A program made the position numbers and the translations under genes. From Sphingopyxis sp. QXT-31 (GTDB lineage Bacteria; Pseudomonadota; Alphaproteobacteria; Sphingomonadales; Sphingomonadaceae), in the NCBI RefSeq assembly GCF_001984035.1, contig NZ_CP019449.1, forward strand, positions 868,001 to 932,000: 64,000 nt of DNA, written 5' to 3'. Below, piece after piece: positions 34,358 through 43,145 of this stretch. Each line of letters opens with the position of its first letter. Position 1 is the first letter of the stretch. The notes below the pieces were generated by a model. The model saw only the letters and a list, made by a program, of their open reading frames with translations, was not told the origin of the DNA and did no database searches.

Positions 34358-36196
34358 TTGCGGCGCCTTCGCGCCCTCGTTGCCGCGCTGCTGGGCGCGG
34401 CATTGCTCGCAGGATGCGGCGAGACGCGGCCCGAGAGTCCCCGCGCAGCGCTCGAGGAGCGGCGCGTCCAATTGCAGGAAACGCTCGCCGAGGATCCGAG
34501 GCAGCTTGCCGAACAGGTCGAGCTCGCGCGCATCCTGTTCAAGCTCGGCGACGGCGTCGGCGCCGAGGCGGCGGTGCATGCCGCGCTCGCGGCGGGCGGC
34601 ACCGAGGACGCGTTGCGCCCGCTCGCGGCAAAGGCTGCGGCGATGCAGGGCGACGGCGACCGCGCCTTTCGCATCCTCGACGCGGGCCCGATCGCGCCCG
34701 AGATGATCGGCGAGGCGGCGTGGGTCGCAGGCAATGTCCACCTCGACAATGGCGATTTCGGCGCGGCGCGCGATGCCTTCGACCGCGCGGTGCGCGAACT
34801 GCCGCGCTCGTCGGACCTGTGGGTCGATGTCGCGCGCTTCCGCGACGCCAATGCCGACGCGCTCGGCGCACGCGACGCGATCGACTATGCCATCGAGCTC
34901 GACAAGGGCAGCAGCGCGGCGCTGGCGTTCAAGGCCAATCTGGTGCGCTCGCAGCGCGGGCTGACCGCGTCGCTCGAGTGGTACGACAAGGCGCTGGCGG
35001 CCGATCCCGACAATGCCGGCGCGCTGATCGACCGGGCGGCGACGCTCGGCGATCTCGGGCGCTACAAGGAGATGCTTGTGTCGCTGCGCCATGCTGCGAC
35101 GCTCGTGCCGGGCAATGCGCAAATCTATTACCTCCAGGCCGTGGTCGCGGCGCGCGCGGGCAATTACCGCCTCGCGCGCAGCCTGCTCCAGCGCACGCGT
35201 GGGCGGATGGACGGCGAGCCGGGCTTCATGCTGCTGAGCGCCGTGGTCGAGCTCGAGCTCGGCGGCGAGGCGGTCGCGGCGACCTGGGCCGACCGGCTGA
35301 TCGAAGAACAGCCGCACAATCTGACCGCGCGGCGCATATTGGCGGCCGCCGAATGGGCGGGGGGCGATCCCGACGGCGCCGCCGACGCGCTGGCCCCGAT
35401 CGTGGCGCGCGCCGACGCCGACAGCTGGTCGCTGCTGATGGCTGCGCGCGTCGCCGCCGAGCTGGGGCTGCCGGCCGAATCGTCCGATTATCTGGCGCGC
35501 GCGGCGGCGCTGGCGCCGGGCGAGGCGGCGCCGTTCGCGCCCGACGGCTATGGCCTGTCGGCCGATGCCGACGCGCAGCCGCTCAACCCCGCGGTCGTCA
35601 TCCCGGCGATGGAGGCCGAGATGGCGGGGGGCAACGCCGCGCAGGCGCTGGCGCGCGCGGCGCGGCTGCGCGACGCCAACCGCGGGGTGGCCGACGCGCA
35701 TATCCTGCACGGCGATGCCGCGATGGCGGCGGGCGATTATGCACTAGCGGTACAGAGTTTCCGCGCCGCGCGCGACCTCGACGCGAGCGAGCGCACGACC
35801 TTGCGGCTCGCCAACGCGCTGTTCCGCGCGGGTGATGCCGCGGGGTCGGGCGCGACGATCATGGCGCTCCGCGACAGCCAGCCGTCGAGCCTCGCCGCCG
35901 ACCGGCTCGCCGGATCGCTGGCAATGGACATCGAGCGTTGGGACGATGCGATCGCCACTTTCGAGCGCGTCCGCCAGCGCATCGGCAATCGCGACGTCGT
36001 GGTGCTGCGCGAGCTGTCGAAGGCCTACGCCGCCAAGGGCGACACGGCGCGGGCGACGGGCATGATCGCGCTCGCCTACCGCCTGCAGCCGCTGAACGGC
36101 GAGATCATGCGGCTCTATGCTGAGCTACTGGCGCAGAACGGCGACGCCGAGGCGGCGGCCGATCTGCGCGAGAAGATGGAGCAGGTGGGACGGTAG
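34358..36196 (+). CDS. prsT: PrsT-type TPR lipoprotein (612 aa)
   Basis: A TTG start one base after the prsR stop leads into a lipoprotein signal (LVAALLGAALLAGC, lipobox Cys20). About fifteen degenerate tetratricopeptide-like helical pairs follow (for example ALAADPDNAGALIDRAATLG). This matches the XrtA/PEP-CTERM system TPR protein PrsT, thought to act as an assembly or export scaffold at the envelope. Length and operon position after prsK-prsR are as expected. Some antisense frames of similar length exist but are shadows. Confidence 0.9.
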   Translation: MRRLRALVAALLGAALLAGCGETRPESPRAALEERRVQLQETLAEDPRQLAEQVELARILFKLGDGVGAEAAVHAALAAGGTEDALRPLAAKAAAMQGDGDRAFRILDAGPIAPEMIGEAAWVAGNVHLDNGDFGAARDAFDRAVRELPRSSDLWVDVARFRDANADALGARDAIDYAIELDKGSSAALAFKANLVRSQRGLTASLEWYDKALAADPDNAGALIDRAATLGDLGRYKEMLVSLRHAATLVPGNAQIYYLQAVVAARAGNYRLARSLLQRTRGRMDGEPGFMLLSAVVELELGGEAVAATWADRLIEEQPHNLTARRILAAAEWAGGDPDGAADALAPIVARADADSWSLLMAARVAAELGLPAESSDYLARAAALAPGEAAPFAPDGYGLSADADAQPLNPAVVIPAMEAEMAGGNAAQALARAARLRDANRGVADAHILHGDAAMAAGDYALAVQSFRAARDLDASERTTLRLANALFRAGDAAGSGATIMALRDSQPSSLAADRLAGSLAMDIERWDDAIATFERVRQRIGNRDVVVLRELSKAYAAKGDTARATGMIALAYRLQPLNGEIMRLYAELLAQNGDAEAAADLREKMEQVGR

Positions 36197-36218
36197 TGGG
36201 GCGCCGCGTTTGCCAAGG

Positions 36219-36350
36219 TTCACGCGAAGACGCGAAGACGCGAAGGGTTCAAGCCTTGGGCGAAGCCCTATCCTTTAACCGGCAGCTGATCGTGGAATTG
36301 AGCGTGCCTGTAGGCGCGATCGTCTTCGCGCCTTCGCGTCTTCGCGTGAA
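36219..36350. repeat. Long inverted repeat of ACGCGAAG units
   Basis: The left arm (36219-36245) is TTCACGCGAAG followed by two further ACGCGAAG units. The right arm (36324-36350) is its reverse complement over 27 bases with one mismatch. The 78-base centre has no coding character. It lies between the prsT and GntR ends, which converge, and could be a bidirectional terminator or a palindromic mobile element. Confidence 0.8.
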
Positions 36351-36379
36351 ATAAATTGCGCGGCGCGGAGCGCCGAGGC

Positions 36380-36727
36380 TTACGCCTCGGTCAGATCCAG
36401 CAAGGTCCGGGCATCGAGCCCGATGCGGCGCATCTGGTCGGCGACCGGGGGCCAGACATTGGCCAGGAAATCCTCGCGCATCAGGTCACGCAGACGCTCG
36501 GTCGCGCCCTCTGCGACGAACATGCCGACGCCGCGCTTGACCGTCACCAGCCCCTCGTCCTGGAAGGTCTGATAGGCCTTGGCGACGGTGAGCGGGTTGG
36601 CGCCCTCGTCGGCGGCAAGGCTGCGCACGGAGGGGAGCATGTCCCCGTCCGCGAAGGTGCCGTCGAGGATGGCGTTGGCGATCACGTCGCGCAGACGTTG
36701 GTACACGGGTTTGGACTGATCGAGCAT
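36380..36727 (-). CDS. GntR/YtrA-type regulator (115 aa)
   Basis: A short protein with an N-terminal winged helix: VYQRLRDVIANAILDG, MLPSVRSLAADEGANPLTVAKAYQTFQDEGLV (in outline) and the wing KRGVGMFV. A short helical tail follows, as in the YtrA subfamily of GntR regulators, which often control adjacent ABC transporters. No such transporter is seen next to it here. It is leftward and stands alone, with its 3' end facing prsT. Confidence 0.88.
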   Translation of the reverse strand: MLDQSKPVYQRLRDVIANAILDGTFADGDMLPSVRSLAADEGANPLTVAKAYQTFQDEGLVTVKRGVGMFVAEGATERLRDLMREDFLANVWPPVADQMRRIGLDARTLLDLTEA

Positions 36728-36797
36728 GGCGCCTTAATGCCATAAGACAGCAGCACAGTCAAATCACAAAGTTAGCGATGTAAGCTTTCCTTTGTAA

Positions 36798-37388
36798 CTA
36801 AATATCCCACGCGCGAACCACCGCGTCATATTCGGGACGCGGCCGTTCGGAGAGGGGGCCGCCCGCGGTTCCCAGGAAGAAATAGCCGACGATCGTATCG
36901 CCCGCGCGCGCGCCGAACGCCGCCGCGACGTCGGGCGAATAGGCGGCCCAGCCGGTGAGCCAGCTGCCGACGAAACCAAAAGCATGTGCGGCGTGGAGCA
37001 GGTTCATGCCGACCGCGCCCGCCGACATCTGCTGCTCCCACAGCGGGATCTTGGCGCCCGCGACGGGGGTCGAGAGCAGGACGAGCAGCGTCGGCGCCTG
37101 ATGCGCGAACTGGTCGAGCGCCGAGAGGTCGAGCCCCGCGGCGCCCGGATTCTCCTTGACCCAGGCGGTCTTGAGCAGGCTGGCGAAGGTCTCGCGCTGA
37201 TCGTCGGCGACCGTGACGATGCGCCATGGGGCGAGCTTGCCATGATCGGGGGTGCGCAGCGCCAGCGCGATGATGTCGTGCAATTGCGCGGCATCGGGGC
37301 CGGGCGCGACCATGTCGCGCGCCTTGCCCGAGCGGCGGGTGGCGAGGTGCGAGCGGAGCGAGGAGGTGTCGTTGAACATGCGCGCCAT
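36798..37388 (-). CDS. Nitroreductase family flavoprotein (196 aa)
   Basis: A YdjA-like nitroreductase. SLRSHLATRRSGK and ALRTPDHGKLAPWRIV hold the FMN-contacting residues; ALDQFAHQAPTLLVLL and GAVGMNLLHAAHAFGFVGSWLTG follow as in the family. Members reduce nitro compounds or quinones with FMN and NAD(P)H; the physiological substrate is unknown. A perfect 10-base-arm palindrome sits 28-48 bases before its start, suggesting repressor control. Confidence 0.88.
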   Translation of the reverse strand: MARMFNDTSSLRSHLATRRSGKARDMVAPGPDAAQLHDIIALALRTPDHGKLAPWRIVTVADDQRETFASLLKTAWVKENPGAAGLDLSALDQFAHQAPTLLVLLSTPVAGAKIPLWEQQMSAGAVGMNLLHAAHAFGFVGSWLTGWAAYSPDVAAAFGARAGDTIVGYFFLGTAGGPLSERPRPEYDAVVRAWDI

Positions 37389-37415
37389 GTGGCGCTTTCG
37401 GCGCGTCGGCGCAAG

Positions 37416-37436
37416 TGTTGCGAACGGTTCGCAACA
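37416..37436. promoter_or_regulatory. Palindromic operator candidate
   Basis: TGTTGCGAAC (37416-37425) is followed by a single G and then its exact reverse complement GTTCGCAACA (37427-37436). It lies in the divergent gap between the nitroreductase and the peptide transporter, close to the nitroreductase start. The form is that of a binding site for a dimeric HTH regulator. Confidence 0.55.
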
Positions 37437-37567
37437 AGATTTGGCCTGATCGCGATGGTTACGCGCGCAATTAGATTCTTCCCATACGCAATTTTCGCGC
37501 TAGGTTGCCCCATAACCGGGCCGCATTGACGGCACCTAAACCAACAATTTCCTAGGGAAAGTCGCAC

Positions 37568-39151
37568 ATGACCAAAGCCTATGCCCAGCCCGGGGATGCC
37601 GCCGGGACGTTCCTCGGCCATCCGAAGGGCCTATTCGTCCTGTTCTTTGCCGAGATGTGGGAGCGATTCTCCTATTACGGCATGCGCGCGTTGTTGATCT
37701 TCTATCTCACCAAGCACTGGCTATTCTCGGATGGCGAGGCCGGGGTGATCTACGGCGCCTATACCGCGCTGGTCTACATCACTCCGGTGCTGGGTGGCTA
37801 TCTGGCCGACCGTTGGCTCGGACAGCGAAAGGCGGTGCTTTACGGCGCCGTGTTGCTGACCTTCGGCCATTTCATGATGGGATTCGAGGGCGACGGGGGG
37901 CAGGATCCTGCCAGCCTCAGCATTTTCTGGCTCGCCCTGGCGTTCATCATCGTCGGATCGGGCTTTTTGAAAGCCAATATCTCGGTGATCGTCGGCCAGC
38001 TTTACCCGCGCACCGATGTGCGCCGCGACGGCGCCTATACCATCTTCTACATGGGGATTAATCTCGGCGCGGCGCTCGGTTCGCTGCTCTGCGGCTATCT
38101 CGGCGAAGTCTATGGCTGGGCCTATGGCTTTGGCGCCGCGGGTTTCGGCATGCTGCTCGGCCTGATCGTCTTCATTGTGTTCAAGCCACTGCTGCTCGGC
38201 CGCGGCGAGCCGGAGAACCCGGCGCTGCTGACCGAGAAGAAGTTCGGTCTTCCCTTCGAATGGCTGCTCTACGCCATCGGCCTCGTCGCTGTCGTCGTCT
38301 GCTGGTGGCTGGTGCAGAATCAGGCTATCGTCGGCACGTTGCTCGGCGGTGCGGGACTGATCCTCGTCGCCTATGTCATCGGCACCGCGGTCATCAAGCT
38401 GCCCGCCGAAGACCGCGACCGCATCTTCGCCGCGATGTTCCTGATCCTCGGTTCGATCCTGTTCTGGGCGTTGTTCGAACAGGCGGGCTCGTCGCTCAAC
38501 CTGTTCACCGATCGTTACGTGGATCGCGGCGGGGTTCCGGCCTCGGTTTTCCAGTCGGTCAATGCCATCTATATCGTCCTGCTCGCGCCTCTGTTTGCCG
38601 GCCTGTGGACCTGGCTCGGCCGCAAGGGAATGGAGCCATCGACGCCGGTGAAATTCGGCCTTGCCATGCTCCAGCTGGGGCTCGGCTTCTATGCGCTGAA
38701 ATGGGGCGCGGCGGCGGTCGGGATGGAAAATGCCACCCCCGTGCTTTTCATTTTCCTGATCTATCTGTTCCACACGACCGGTGAACTCTGCCTTTCGCCT
38801 GTCGGGCTCAGCGCGATGAACCGGTTGGCGCCGGCGCATATGGCGTCGCTGATCATGGGCACCTGGTTCTTCGCATCGGCGACCGGCAATTTCGCCGCGG
38901 GCCTGATCGCGGCAGCGACGGGATCGGAAAAGGCGAGCGGCGAAGGTGCGGGCAAGGCACTCGTCCTCGATGTCTATGGTACGATCGGCCTTTGGGCAGT
39001 GGGATTCGGCGTCCTCGTCATCCTGGTGTCGCCGCTGATCAAGAAGCTGATGCACCTCGACACGCTGCGCGATGCCGAGGATCTGCCCGGCCAGAAGGAG
39101 CTCGGCGAGCCGCAGGCCGCGGGCGTCCATCCCGACCTGACGAAAGGCTGA
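37568..39151 (+). CDS. POT/PTR-family proton-coupled peptide transporter (527 aa)
   Basis: An integral membrane protein with about 12-14 hydrophobic segments. The POT signatures are visible: EMWERFSYYGMRALLIFYLT near the N-terminus, GGYLADRWLGQRKAVLYG (in outline) and FYMGINLGAALGSLLCG. It imports di- and tripeptides with protons. The frame begins after a GGGAAAG site. Two amidohydrolases follow directly (gap of 3 bases, then a 4-base overlap), suggesting uptake and breakdown of peptide-like compounds. Confidence 0.94.
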   Translation: MTKAYAQPGDAAGTFLGHPKGLFVLFFAEMWERFSYYGMRALLIFYLTKHWLFSDGEAGVIYGAYTALVYITPVLGGYLADRWLGQRKAVLYGAVLLTFGHFMMGFEGDGGQDPASLSIFWLALAFIIVGSGFLKANISVIVGQLYPRTDVRRDGAYTIFYMGINLGAALGSLLCGYLGEVYGWAYGFGAAGFGMLLGLIVFIVFKPLLLGRGEPENPALLTEKKFGLPFEWLLYAIGLVAVVVCWWLVQNQAIVGTLLGGAGLILVAYVIGTAVIKLPAEDRDRIFAAMFLILGSILFWALFEQAGSSLNLFTDRYVDRGGVPASVFQSVNAIYIVLLAPLFAGLWTWLGRKGMEPSTPVKFGLAMLQLGLGFYALKWGAAAVGMENATPVLFIFLIYLFHTTGELCLSPVGLSAMNRLAPAHMASLIMGTWFFASATGNFAAGLIAAATGSEKASGEGAGKALVLDVYGTIGLWAVGFGVLVILVSPLIKKLMHLDTLRDAEDLPGQKELGEPQAAGVHPDLTKG

Positions 39152-39154
39152 AGC

Positions 39155-40570
39155 ATGATCCGGGTCGTGAAAGCCGGCCTTTTGGCCGCGGTGTCGCTGG
39201 CGTTCGGGGGTTGCACCGCGAATGGCGGCGAGGTGGAAACGGCGAGCAGCAAGCCTGCCGCGGAGAAATCCGAAAAGCCGGTGAAGTTCGACAAGGATCC
39301 CTATCCGTCGACCTACAAGGGATATCCGACACGGCTGACCGTCGTGAAGGGCGTCACCATCTTCGACGGCGAGGGCGGGCGGATCGACAATGGGTCGATC
39401 GTGATGTCGAGCGGCAAGGTCTTGTCGCTCGGCGGTCCCGACATGGAACTGCCGACCGACGCCGACGTCATCGACGGCACCGGCAAGTTCCTCACCCCCG
39501 GGATCATCGATATCCACAGCCACCTCGGCGACTATCCCTCGCCCAGCGTTGACGCGCATTCGGACGGCAATGAGGCGACCTCCCCGACCACGCCCGAAGT
39601 GTGGTCCGAACATAGCGTCTGGCCGCAGGACCCGGGGTTCAGCCGCGCGCTCGCCAACGGCGGGGTGACGTCGCTCCAGATCCTGCCGGGCAGCGCCAAC
39701 CTGATGGGCGGACGCTCGATCACGCTCAAGAATGTGCCGTCGCGCACGGTGCAGGGGATGAAATTCCCCGGCGCGCCCTATGGCCTCAAAATGGCGTGCG
39801 GCGAGAATCCGAAGCGCGTCTATGGCGGCAAGGGGCGCATGCCCTCGACCCGCATGGGCAATTTCGCGGTCAACCGTGCGACCTGGCAGAAGGCCGCGGC
39901 GTACAAGAAGAAGATGGACGACGGAAAGGCGGTCGACCGCGACCTCGCGATGGAGACGCTCGCGGGCGTTCTGGCGGGCGAAATCCTCGTCCACAACCAT
40001 TGCTACCGCGCCGACGAGATGGCGCTGGTGATCGATATGTCGAAGGAGTTCGGCTACAAGGTCTCGACCTTCCACCACGCCGTCGAAAGCTACAAGATCG
40101 CCGACCTGCTCGCCAAGGAGGGCATTTGCTCGGCGATGTGGGCCGACTGGTGGGGCTTCAAGATGGAGGCCTATGACTCGGTCAAGGAAAATATCCCGCT
40201 GGTGTACAAGGCCGGCGCGTGCACGATCGTCCATTCGGACGACGCCAACCAGATTCAGCGGCTGAACCAGGAGGCCGCGAAAGCGCGCGCCGCGGGGCGC
40301 CGCATGGGGATCGACGTCAGCGACGAACAGGCCTGGACCTGGCTGTCGTACAATCCGGCCAAGGCGCTGGGCATCGCCGACAAGACGGGCAGTCTGAAGC
40401 CCGGCAAGATGGCCGACGTGGTGCTGTGGAACGGCAATCCTTTCAGCGTCTATTCGCGGCCCGAGAAAGTGTGGATCGACGGCGCGATGCTATATGACGC
40501 AATGGACCCCAAGCGGCGGCCGGTGAGCGATTTCGAGCTGGGCCAGCCCGGCGAAGGGGATGTGAAATGA
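39155..40570 (+). CDS. Amidohydrolase lipoprotein with intact metal site (471 aa)
   Basis: The N-terminus is a lipoprotein signal with lipobox FGGC (Cys20) and a lysine-rich linker. The amidohydrolase domain carries TPGIIDIHSHLG (His121/His123), a later VHNHCYRADEM and FHHAVESYKI, and the closing DKTGSLKPGKMADVVLW. All expected metal ligands seem present. It is probably anchored in the envelope and may act on peptide-derived amides. It follows the peptide transporter by three bases and overlaps a second, degenerate amidohydrolase gene. Confidence 0.9.
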   Translation: MIRVVKAGLLAAVSLAFGGCTANGGEVETASSKPAAEKSEKPVKFDKDPYPSTYKGYPTRLTVVKGVTIFDGEGGRIDNGSIVMSSGKVLSLGGPDMELPTDADVIDGTGKFLTPGIIDIHSHLGDYPSPSVDAHSDGNEATSPTTPEVWSEHSVWPQDPGFSRALANGGVTSLQILPGSANLMGGRSITLKNVPSRTVQGMKFPGAPYGLKMACGENPKRVYGGKGRMPSTRMGNFAVNRATWQKAAAYKKKMDDGKAVDRDLAMETLAGVLAGEILVHNHCYRADEMALVIDMSKEFGYKVSTFHHAVESYKIADLLAKEGICSAMWADWWGFKMEAYDSVKENIPLVYKAGACTIVHSDDANQIQRLNQEAAKARAAGRRMGIDVSDEQAWTWLSYNPAKALGIADKTGSLKPGKMADVVLWNGNPFSVYSRPEKVWIDGAMLYDAMDPKRRPVSDFELGQPGEGDVK

Positions 40571-41868
40571 TGCGCGCGCTTCTTCTTTCGGCTGCCGCGC
40601 TGGTCGCACTTCCCGCCGCAGCGCAGGACGTCGCGATCGTCAACGCCAAGCTCGTCATCGGCGACGGCAGCGCGCCGGTCGAAGGCGGCACCGTCGTCGT
40701 GCGCGGCGGCAAGGTCGTCGCAGCCGGAGCGGGCGTGGCCGTGCCCGCAGGCGTTGAGCGCGTCGATGCAGGCGGCCGCTGGGTCACCCCCGGCATCGTC
40801 GCGGCGTTCAGCCGCGTCGGGCTGACCGAGGTCGACGCCGTCAGCGGCACCAACGATCGTTCGGCGACCAAGTCGCGCTTTTCGGCGGGGCTCGATATCG
40901 CGCCCGCGCTCAATCCGATGGGCTCGCCCGTCGCGGTGAACCGCGCCGACGGCGTCACACGGGCGATCGTCGCGCCGGGGGCGAGCGGCAGCCTGTTCGC
41001 CGGACAGGGTGCGGTGGTCGACCTCGCCGACGACAACGACATGGTGACCAGGCCCCGCGCGCTGCAGTTCGTGGCGTTCGGCGAGGACGGGTCGGCAAAG
41101 GCGGGCGGCAGCCGCGCCGCGCTGTTCCTGCTGTTCCGCGAGCAATTGCTGGCGGCGCGCAGCTATGCGCGCAACCCCGCGACGCTCGCCGAATGGGGCA
41201 GCGACGCGCTGATCCAGCGCGCCGACGCCGATGCGCTGGTGCGCGTGATCGACGGGACGACGCCGCTGTTCGTGCGCGTCGACCGCGCGACCGACATCCT
41301 CAACGTCCTCAAACTCAAGACCGAGTTCCCGGCGCTGAAGCTGGTGCTTGTCGGCGCGACCGAGGGCTGGCTGGTCGCGAACGACATCGCCGCGGCGCGC
41401 GTGCCGGTGCTGGTGTCGCCGCTGACCGACCTGCCGTCGAGCTTCGAGCAATTGGGCGCGACGCAGTCGAACGCCGGGCGCCTCGCCGCTGCCGGGGTTT
41501 CGGTTTCGGTCGGGGTGTTCGACGACGATGACGCGCACAAGATGGGCTATGCGACGCAATATGCCGGCAATCTGGTGGCGCTGACCAAGCTGCCCGGCGC
41601 GAGCGGGCTCAGCTGGGACCAAGCCTTCGCGTCGATCAGCAGCGCTCCTGCGCGCGCGGTCGGCATGGACGCCAGCATCGGCTCGCTGCGCCCGGGCCGC
41701 GTCGGCGACGTCGTGATCTGGGACAATGATCCGCTCGAACTGGGCAGCCGCCCGGCGATGCTGTGGATCGACGGCAAGCGCCAGTCGCTGGTCACGCGGC
41801 AGGACCGTCTGCGCGATCGTTATGCGAACCCGCAGGAAGCTGTGCTACCCAAGGCGTATGACAGGTAA
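40567..41868 (+). CDS. Amidohydrolase-like protein lacking the metal-binding HxH (433 aa)
   Basis: A Sec signal peptide ends near AAAQ (residue 20), then an amidohydrolase-type opening (VAIVNAKLVIGDG) and closing (IGSLRPGRVGDVVIW) are seen. The metal motif, PGIIDIHSHLG in the neighbour, reads PGIVAAFSRVG here, so Asp and both His are gone (Phe81, Arg83). The later histidines are also not apparent. It is probably non-catalytic and may pair with the intact amidohydrolase whose gene overlaps it by four bases, but this is inference. Confidence 0.85.
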   Translation: MMRALLLSAAALVALPAAAQDVAIVNAKLVIGDGSAPVEGGTVVVRGGKVVAAGAGVAVPAGVERVDAGGRWVTPGIVAAFSRVGLTEVDAVSGTNDRSATKSRFSAGLDIAPALNPMGSPVAVNRADGVTRAIVAPGASGSLFAGQGAVVDLADDNDMVTRPRALQFVAFGEDGSAKAGGSRAALFLLFREQLLAARSYARNPATLAEWGSDALIQRADADALVRVIDGTTPLFVRVDRATDILNVLKLKTEFPALKLVLVGATEGWLVANDIAAARVPVLVSPLTDLPSSFEQLGATQSNAGRLAAAGVSVSVGVFDDDDAHKMGYATQYAGNLVALTKLPGASGLSWDQAFASISSAPARAVGMDASIGSLRPGRVGDVVIWDNDPLELGSRPAMLWIDGKRQSLVTRQDRLRDRYANPQEAVLPKAYDR

Positions 41869-41923
41869 GGCCCGCACCTGACGACCACGCGGCGGACCGG
41901 GGAGAAGGAGAGGGAGTCGCTCC

Positions 41924-42625
41924 ATGCAACCGATGTCGTTGTTGATCGTCACGGGCGCCTTGTTTGTCGGCACGCATTTCGCGCTGTCGCACCCGCTGCG
42001 CGCGCCGCTCGCCGACCGGATGGGCGAGCGCGCGTTCCAGATCGTCTATTCGATCGTCGCGATCGCGACCTTCATCATGCTCGTCCAGGCGTGGCGCGGC
42101 ATGCCGCCCGAGCCGCCCTTGTGGGCCGTCGGCGACGGCCTGTGGGTCTTCGCGACACTGATCGTGCTGCTCGCGAGCATCCTCTTCATGGGATCGCTGA
42201 TCGGCAATCCGGCCTTGCCCGCGCCGAACGCTGCCGCCGCTGCCCAGGCCGCGCCGCGCGGGGTGTTCGCGATCACGCGCCACCCGATGATGTGGGGCTT
42301 TGCTTTATGGGCGCTCGCGCACGCGTTGGTCGTGCCGACGCCGGGGCAGATCGTCCTGTCGGCGATCATCGCCTTCCTCGCGCTCGCCGGATCGGCGGGG
42401 CAGGATGTCAAGAAGGCGCGGCTGATGGGCGACGCATGGCGCCACTGGGCGGCGCGGACCAGTTTTGTGCCCTTTGCGCGGCAGCTGAGCGGCCGCGGCT
42501 CGTGGATCGACGCGATTCCGCGGCCGCATGCGCTGTTCGGCGGGATCGTGCTCTGTATCGTGGCGACCTGGGCGCATGGCGCATTGGGCTATATGGTCGC
42601 GGGCATCTGGCGCTGGGTCGGGTGA
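41924..42625 (+). CDS. NnrU-family membrane protein (233 aa)
   Basis: About six membrane segments, with the NnrU-type pieces FVGTHFALSHPLR, YSIVAIATFIMLVQAW and ITRHPMMWGFALWALAHAL. The histidine/proline TRHPMMWG segment is shared with isoprenylcysteine methyltransferase-like membrane proteins. NnrU is linked to nitric oxide metabolism in some bacteria, but no denitrification genes are near, so its role here is unknown. A GTG-started DUF1003 gene follows after four bases. Confidence 0.9.
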   Translation: MQPMSLLIVTGALFVGTHFALSHPLRAPLADRMGERAFQIVYSIVAIATFIMLVQAWRGMPPEPPLWAVGDGLWVFATLIVLLASILFMGSLIGNPALPAPNAAAAAQAAPRGVFAITRHPMMWGFALWALAHALVVPTPGQIVLSAIIAFLALAGSAGQDVKKARLMGDAWRHWAARTSFVPFARQLSGRGSWIDAIPRPHALFGGIVLCIVATWAHGALGYMVAGIWRWVG

Positions 42626-42629
42626 GCCG

Positions 42630-43139
42630 GTGAACGGCGAGGCGCATCTCTCGGATCTCGCGCTGCGGCTGCTCGGGCGGCCCTTTGCCGACCTCGACCC
42701 CGAAGAGAGCCGCGTGCTGGAGGCGATCGCCAAGCGCGCGCCGACGAGCCGCGACGCCGCCGACCTCGACGATGCGCAGGCGAGCTTCGGCGACCGCCTC
42801 GCTGACCGCGTCGCGGCCGTGGGCGGCTCGTGGGGCTTCATCATCGTCTTCACGCTGGCGCTGTTCGCGTGGATGCTGCTCAACTCCGAAGTCCTCCAGC
42901 GCTGGGGGCTCGCCTTCGACCCCTATCCGTTCATTTTTCTCAATTTGATGCTGTCGACGCTGGCGGCGGTGCAGGCGCCGATCATCATGATGAGCCAGAA
43001 CCGCGCTTCGGCGAAGGACCGGCTGGCGGCGAGCCTCGATTACGAGATCAACCTGCGCGCCGAGCTGGAGATCATGCGGTTGCACCACAAAATCGATGTG
43101 CTCACCGAGAAGGTAGAGGGGTTGAAAGGTGCGGATTGA
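42630..43139 (+). CDS. DUF1003 membrane protein (169 aa)
   Basis: Two hydrophobic segments (FIIVFTLALFAWMLLN, FIFLNLMLSTLAAVQAPIIMMS) separated by a short loop, then NRASAKDRLAASLDYEINLRAELEI, is the typical DUF1003 pattern. Its function is unknown. The start is a GTG at 42630 four bases after the NnrU stop. Longer upstream frames run antisense or into the NnrU gene and are rejected. Confidence 0.88.
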   Translation: MNGEAHLSDLALRLLGRPFADLDPEESRVLEAIAKRAPTSRDAADLDDAQASFGDRLADRVAAVGGSWGFIIVFTLALFAWMLLNSEVLQRWGLAFDPYPFIFLNLMLSTLAAVQAPIIMMSQNRASAKDRLAASLDYEINLRAELEIMRLHHKIDVLTEKVEGLKGAD

Positions 43140-43145
43140 TCCCGT

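Noticed and set aside
36219..36350. A CRISPR array, suggested by short repeated units
   Set aside because: The units are 8-9 bases, contiguous, and arranged as an inverted pair without spacers; no cas genes are present.
37721..40234. An 837-codon open frame on the minus strand
   Set aside because: It is antisense to the well-supported peptide transporter and amidohydrolase genes, has low-complexity Arg/Asp/His-rich content and matches no family; high GC explains it.
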